36,135 nt of DNA, taken from the NCBI GenBank assembly GCA_029821875.1, contig JALGXW010000037.1, forward strand, positions 1-36,135, written 5' to 3'. A program made the translations under genes and the position numbers. The DNA comes from Candidatus Hebobacterum abditum. Lineage in GTDB: Bacteria; Armatimonadota; Hebobacteria; Hebobacterales; Hebobacteraceae. Within the stretch, counting starts at the first letter, position 1, and each line of letters opens with the position of its first letter. Positions 33,944 through 36,135 of the stretch are shown here, one piece after another. Below the pieces are notes generated by a model, which saw only the letters and a list, made by a program, of their open reading frames with translations, did no database searches and had not been told where the DNA came from.

Positions 33944-34936
33944 ATGTCTGTCTCGGTTGCTTTCATCGGATTGAAGGGCCACCAGTACATCGTGCTCGAC
34001 GCGCTCCCCGACTTGCCGGAGGCGGAAGTCGTGGCGGTCGCGGATGACAATCTCGATGCGCTGAAGCGCGTGGCGGAGTTTCCTGGGGCAAGCTCGAGCA
34101 CGAAGGTGTATCTAGACTCCACCGAGCTTCTCCGAAACCATAAGCCCGACATCGTAGTGGAGGCCGGCACCGACCGGGATCGCGCCGATGTGCTCATCGC
34201 CTGTGCCAAGCGTGGCATCCACGTCGTCTGCGAGAAGCCGGTCGCCAAGGACCTCGCGAATCTGGACAGGGTCGCAGAGGCGGTCACCGACTCGGGCATC
34301 AAGTGCACTGCCCTGCTGACCATGCGCCTCGAGCCCCCTTACCTTGCCGTGCGCAAGGCAATAGCGGAGGGCAGCATCGGCGAGGTCACCCAGGGCGGCG
34401 GACAGAAGTCGTACCGGCTGGGGGAGCGCCCGGCCTGGCAGAAAAGCCGGGAGACGTTCAGCGGGATCATCCCGTTCATCGGGATCCATGCCATGGACTT
34501 GCTTCGCTGGACGACGGGCCGGGAGTACGTCGAAGTGATGGCCTACGCCGCCAATGTGGGCCATCCGGAGATCGGCGAGCTGGAGGACAACGCCTGCATC
34601 CTGGCTCGGCTCGATAACGGGGCCTCGGCCGCCTTCCGGCTGGACTACTGCCGGCCCGAGGCCGCGCCGACCCACGGCGACGACCGGCTGCGAGTGGCAG
34701 GGAGCAAGGGTGTCGTGGAGGCCCGCGGCGGCGGGGCAACGCTCATCACGCAGGAGGAAGGGCCGGCCGAACTGCCGCTGCCACCTGGCGTGAATCTGTT
34801 CGCCGACTTTCTCGGAGCTGTGCGGGATGACAAGGAGCCGTTCATCCCGTTTGCGGATTGCGCGAAGATCACCGAGGTGGTTCTGCGCGCGCACGAGTCG
34901 GCCCTGACCGGCCGCCCGTCCAGGCTGCCCACTTGA
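33944..34936 (+). CDS. Gfo/Idh/MocA-family NAD(P)-dependent oxidoreductase
   Basis: A 330-residue dehydrogenase. The N-terminal Rossmann fold begins VAFIGLKGHQYIV with a reduced glycine motif, followed by the family signature CEKPVAKDL (96-103, with Lys98 expected to be catalytic). The C-terminal domain shows the GIIPFIGIHAMDLLRW stretch with the conserved His and Asp. The family oxidises or reduces sugars and cyclitols, often within polysaccharide degradation loci. The substrate is not known. GAGAGGA precedes the ATG at a long spacing, and a lipoprotein gene with a carbohydrate-binding-like module follows 14 bases later. Confidence 0.88.
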   Translation: MSVSVAFIGLKGHQYIVLDALPDLPEAEVVAVADDNLDALKRVAEFPGASSSTKVYLDSTELLRNHKPDIVVEAGTDRDRADVLIACAKRGIHVVCEKPVAKDLANLDRVAEAVTDSGIKCTALLTMRLEPPYLAVRKAIAEGSIGEVTQGGGQKSYRLGERPAWQKSRETFSGIIPFIGIHAMDLLRWTTGREYVEVMAYAANVGHPEIGELEDNACILARLDNGASAAFRLDYCRPEAAPTHGDDRLRVAGSKGVVEARGGGATLITQEEGPAELPLPPGVNLFADFLGAVRDDKEPFIPFADCAKITEVVLRAHESALTGRPSRLPT

Positions 34937-34950
34937 TGAGGGAGAGGCCG

Positions 34951-36135
34951 ATGGGACGCATGAGATGGCTCCTCGCGATGTGTGCTGTTGTATGGTCGCT
35001 GGCCGGATGCGCCGCCGCCGAGGACTACGAGCTGGAACACCGCTGGCTGTTCATCATGCGCAACCACCGCCGTGCCGAGAACGTTGCGCGCACCGTGGCC
35101 CTCTTCCCCCGCGCGGCGGCCGCCGGCTACAATGCCGTCGTCATCTCCGAGGGGGGCCTCTACAACCTCGACACGGCCGACGAGGCCTACCGCGCGAGTC
35201 TCCTCGAGCTCCAGCAGGAGGCCCGCCGCCACGGCCTCGAGTTGATCCCCGCGGTCATGCCGATTGGCTACTCGGGGGCCATCCTCGGCCGGGACCCGAA
35301 CCTGGCCGAAGGGATGCCGGTCAGGGACGCTTTGTTCGTGGTGCGCGGTCGGACCGCCACCTTGCAGCCCGACCCACCGGCCTCGCTGCCCGGCGGCGAC
35401 TTCGAACGAGTCGAGGGCGGCCGATTCCTCGGCTGGGACTGGTACGACGATCCGGGTCAGAGCACGATACCAGACCGTACCGTCGTGCACTCGGGCCGGA
35501 CATCGGCGCGGATGGAGAACATCGACCAGGCCGACCCGGTGCACGGGCATTGCCGCTTCATGCGTGCACTCGAGGTGCGGCCGTACCGACAGTACCATAT
35601 CAGCGCCTGGGTGAAGACGGATGACTTCGAGGCGACGGAGGCCGCCCACATCTCCGTCCTCGCGCCGACCGAGAAAGAGCGGTCCGTGGCGAGCATCACG
35701 GTGCGCGCCGAGCCAACGCAGGACTGGAAGCAGTATCACCTGGTCTTCAACAGCCTGAACTGGGATCGTGTCCGGGTGTACATCGGCACCTGGGGCGGCA
35801 AACGTGGGCGGATCTGGTGGGACGACGTCGGGATGGAAGAGATCGGCCTGATGAATGTGCTCCGTCGGCCAGGCTGCCCCGTTTCGGTGAGAGGTGAGAA
35901 CGGTGTCACCTACGAGGAGGGCCGCGACTTCGAGGAGATCACAGATCCGCAGCTTCGGCCGTGGCAGATCTACCACGAGCCGCCGGTCATCCAGCTCACG
36001 GCGAATTCGCGAATCGAGGACGGAGAGCGCCTGAGGGTCAGCTACTACCACCCCATAGTGATCCACCAGTGGCAGGTCATGTGCTGCCTCAGCGATCCGA
36101 AGGTCTACGACATCCTCCGCGACCAGGTCCGCGCC
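34951..36135 (+). CDS. lipoprotein with glycoside-hydrolase-like barrel start and inserted CBM-like module (partial)
   Basis: The first 395 codons of a longer gene cut by the window edge. A lipobox LAGC (Cys20) marks a lipoprotein. After it, about 25-145 read like the first strands of a TIM barrel (HRWLFIMRNH, YNAVVISEGGLY, GLELIPAVMPIGYSG). Residues about 150-300 form a jelly-roll carbohydrate-binding-like domain (DFERVEGGRFLGW, YHISAWVKTDDF, WKQYHLVFNSLNWDRVRVYIGTW, GRIWWDDVG), inserted within or after the barrel start. The ATG at 34951 follows GGGAGAGG. With the oxidoreductase upstream it suggests sugar or glycan catabolism. The rest is outside the window. Confidence 0.7.
   Translation, partial: MGRMRWLLAMCAVVWSLAGCAAAEDYELEHRWLFIMRNHRRAENVARTVALFPRAAAAGYNAVVISEGGLYNLDTADEAYRASLLELQQEARRHGLELIPAVMPIGYSGAILGRDPNLAEGMPVRDALFVVRGRTATLQPDPPASLPGGDFERVEGGRFLGWDWYDDPGQSTIPDRTVVHSGRTSARMENIDQADPVHGHCRFMRALEVRPYRQYHISAWVKTDDFEATEAAHISVLAPTEKERSVASITVRAEPTQDWKQYHLVFNSLNWDRVRVYIGTWGGKRGRIWWDDVGMEEIGLMNVLRRPGCPVSVRGENGVTYEEGRDFEEITDPQLRPWQIYHEPPVIQLTANSRIEDGERLRVSYYHPIVIHQWQVMCCLSDPKVYDILRDQVRA

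Noticed and set aside
34645-36066. 473-residue minus-strand frame at the right end
   Set aside because: Antisense to the oxidoreductase end and the lipoprotein gene, which have clear motifs and ribosome sites.

Overview
The window is GC-rich bacterial chromosomal DNA with dense, overlapping genes. Everything from about position 1 to 25.8 kb reads on the minus strand. From about 25.9 kb to the right edge it reads mostly on the plus strand, with one reversed gene (32172-33494). Two gene orders look Firmicutes-like: tmk-darA-holB, and clpC / PIN-TRAM (YacL-like) / ispD-ispF / hpf. Yet the window also encodes a predicted outer-membrane beta-barrel protein, a PapD-like chaperone and a lipobox protein, which points to two membranes. 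A diderm Terrabacteria lineage, for example Armatimonadota, fits best, but this is inferred from gene content and not from a phylogeny.

Left block (1-7.8 kb, minus): initiator tRNA with its own promoter, an HtrA protease, a small membrane-anchored coiled-coil protein, DNA polymerase III delta' (holB), the c-di-AMP receptor darA, thymidylate kinase, an endonuclease-Q-type PHP enzyme, a uridine kinase, dUTPase and a LysM-NlpC/P60 cell-wall hydrolase. dUTPase, thymidylate kinase and EndoQ together form a dU-avoidance and dU-repair theme.

Second block (8-15.4 kb, minus): a good promoter at about 15.4 kb precedes a tightly packed series made of a CxxC redox protein, an OmpR-type regulator, a PhoR-type kinase, alanine racemase, a secreted protein with pseudomurein-binding-like repeats, and an orphan NuoM-like/NuoN-like membrane pair. 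Third block (15.5-25.3 kb, minus): methyltransferase, queA, a small unknown, hpf, an IspD-IspF fusion with no canonical start codon, a PIN/TRAM membrane protein, an 830-base gap with no recognised gene, clpC, ilvE with a promoter, and tRNA-Ser(GCU) with a promoter.

Right block (25.4-36.1 kb): two small minus-strand ORFs, an amidohydrolase and a charged protein of unknown function come first. Then comes the most interesting locus: a class I cyclic-di-GMP (GEMM) riboswitch and intrinsic terminator, followed by two paralogous secreted pilin-like proteins, a PapD-like chaperone and a 741-residue usher-like outer-membrane protein. The leader contains an 11-base segment able to pair either with the aptamer or with the terminator, so a complete transcription switch can be proposed from sequence. 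The locus looks like a divergent chaperone-usher fibre system controlled by c-di-GMP. To its right lie a GT87-type mannosyltransferase-like protein, a small unknown, a Gfo/Idh/MocA oxidoreductase and a lipoprotein with a carbohydrate-binding-like module that runs off the window.
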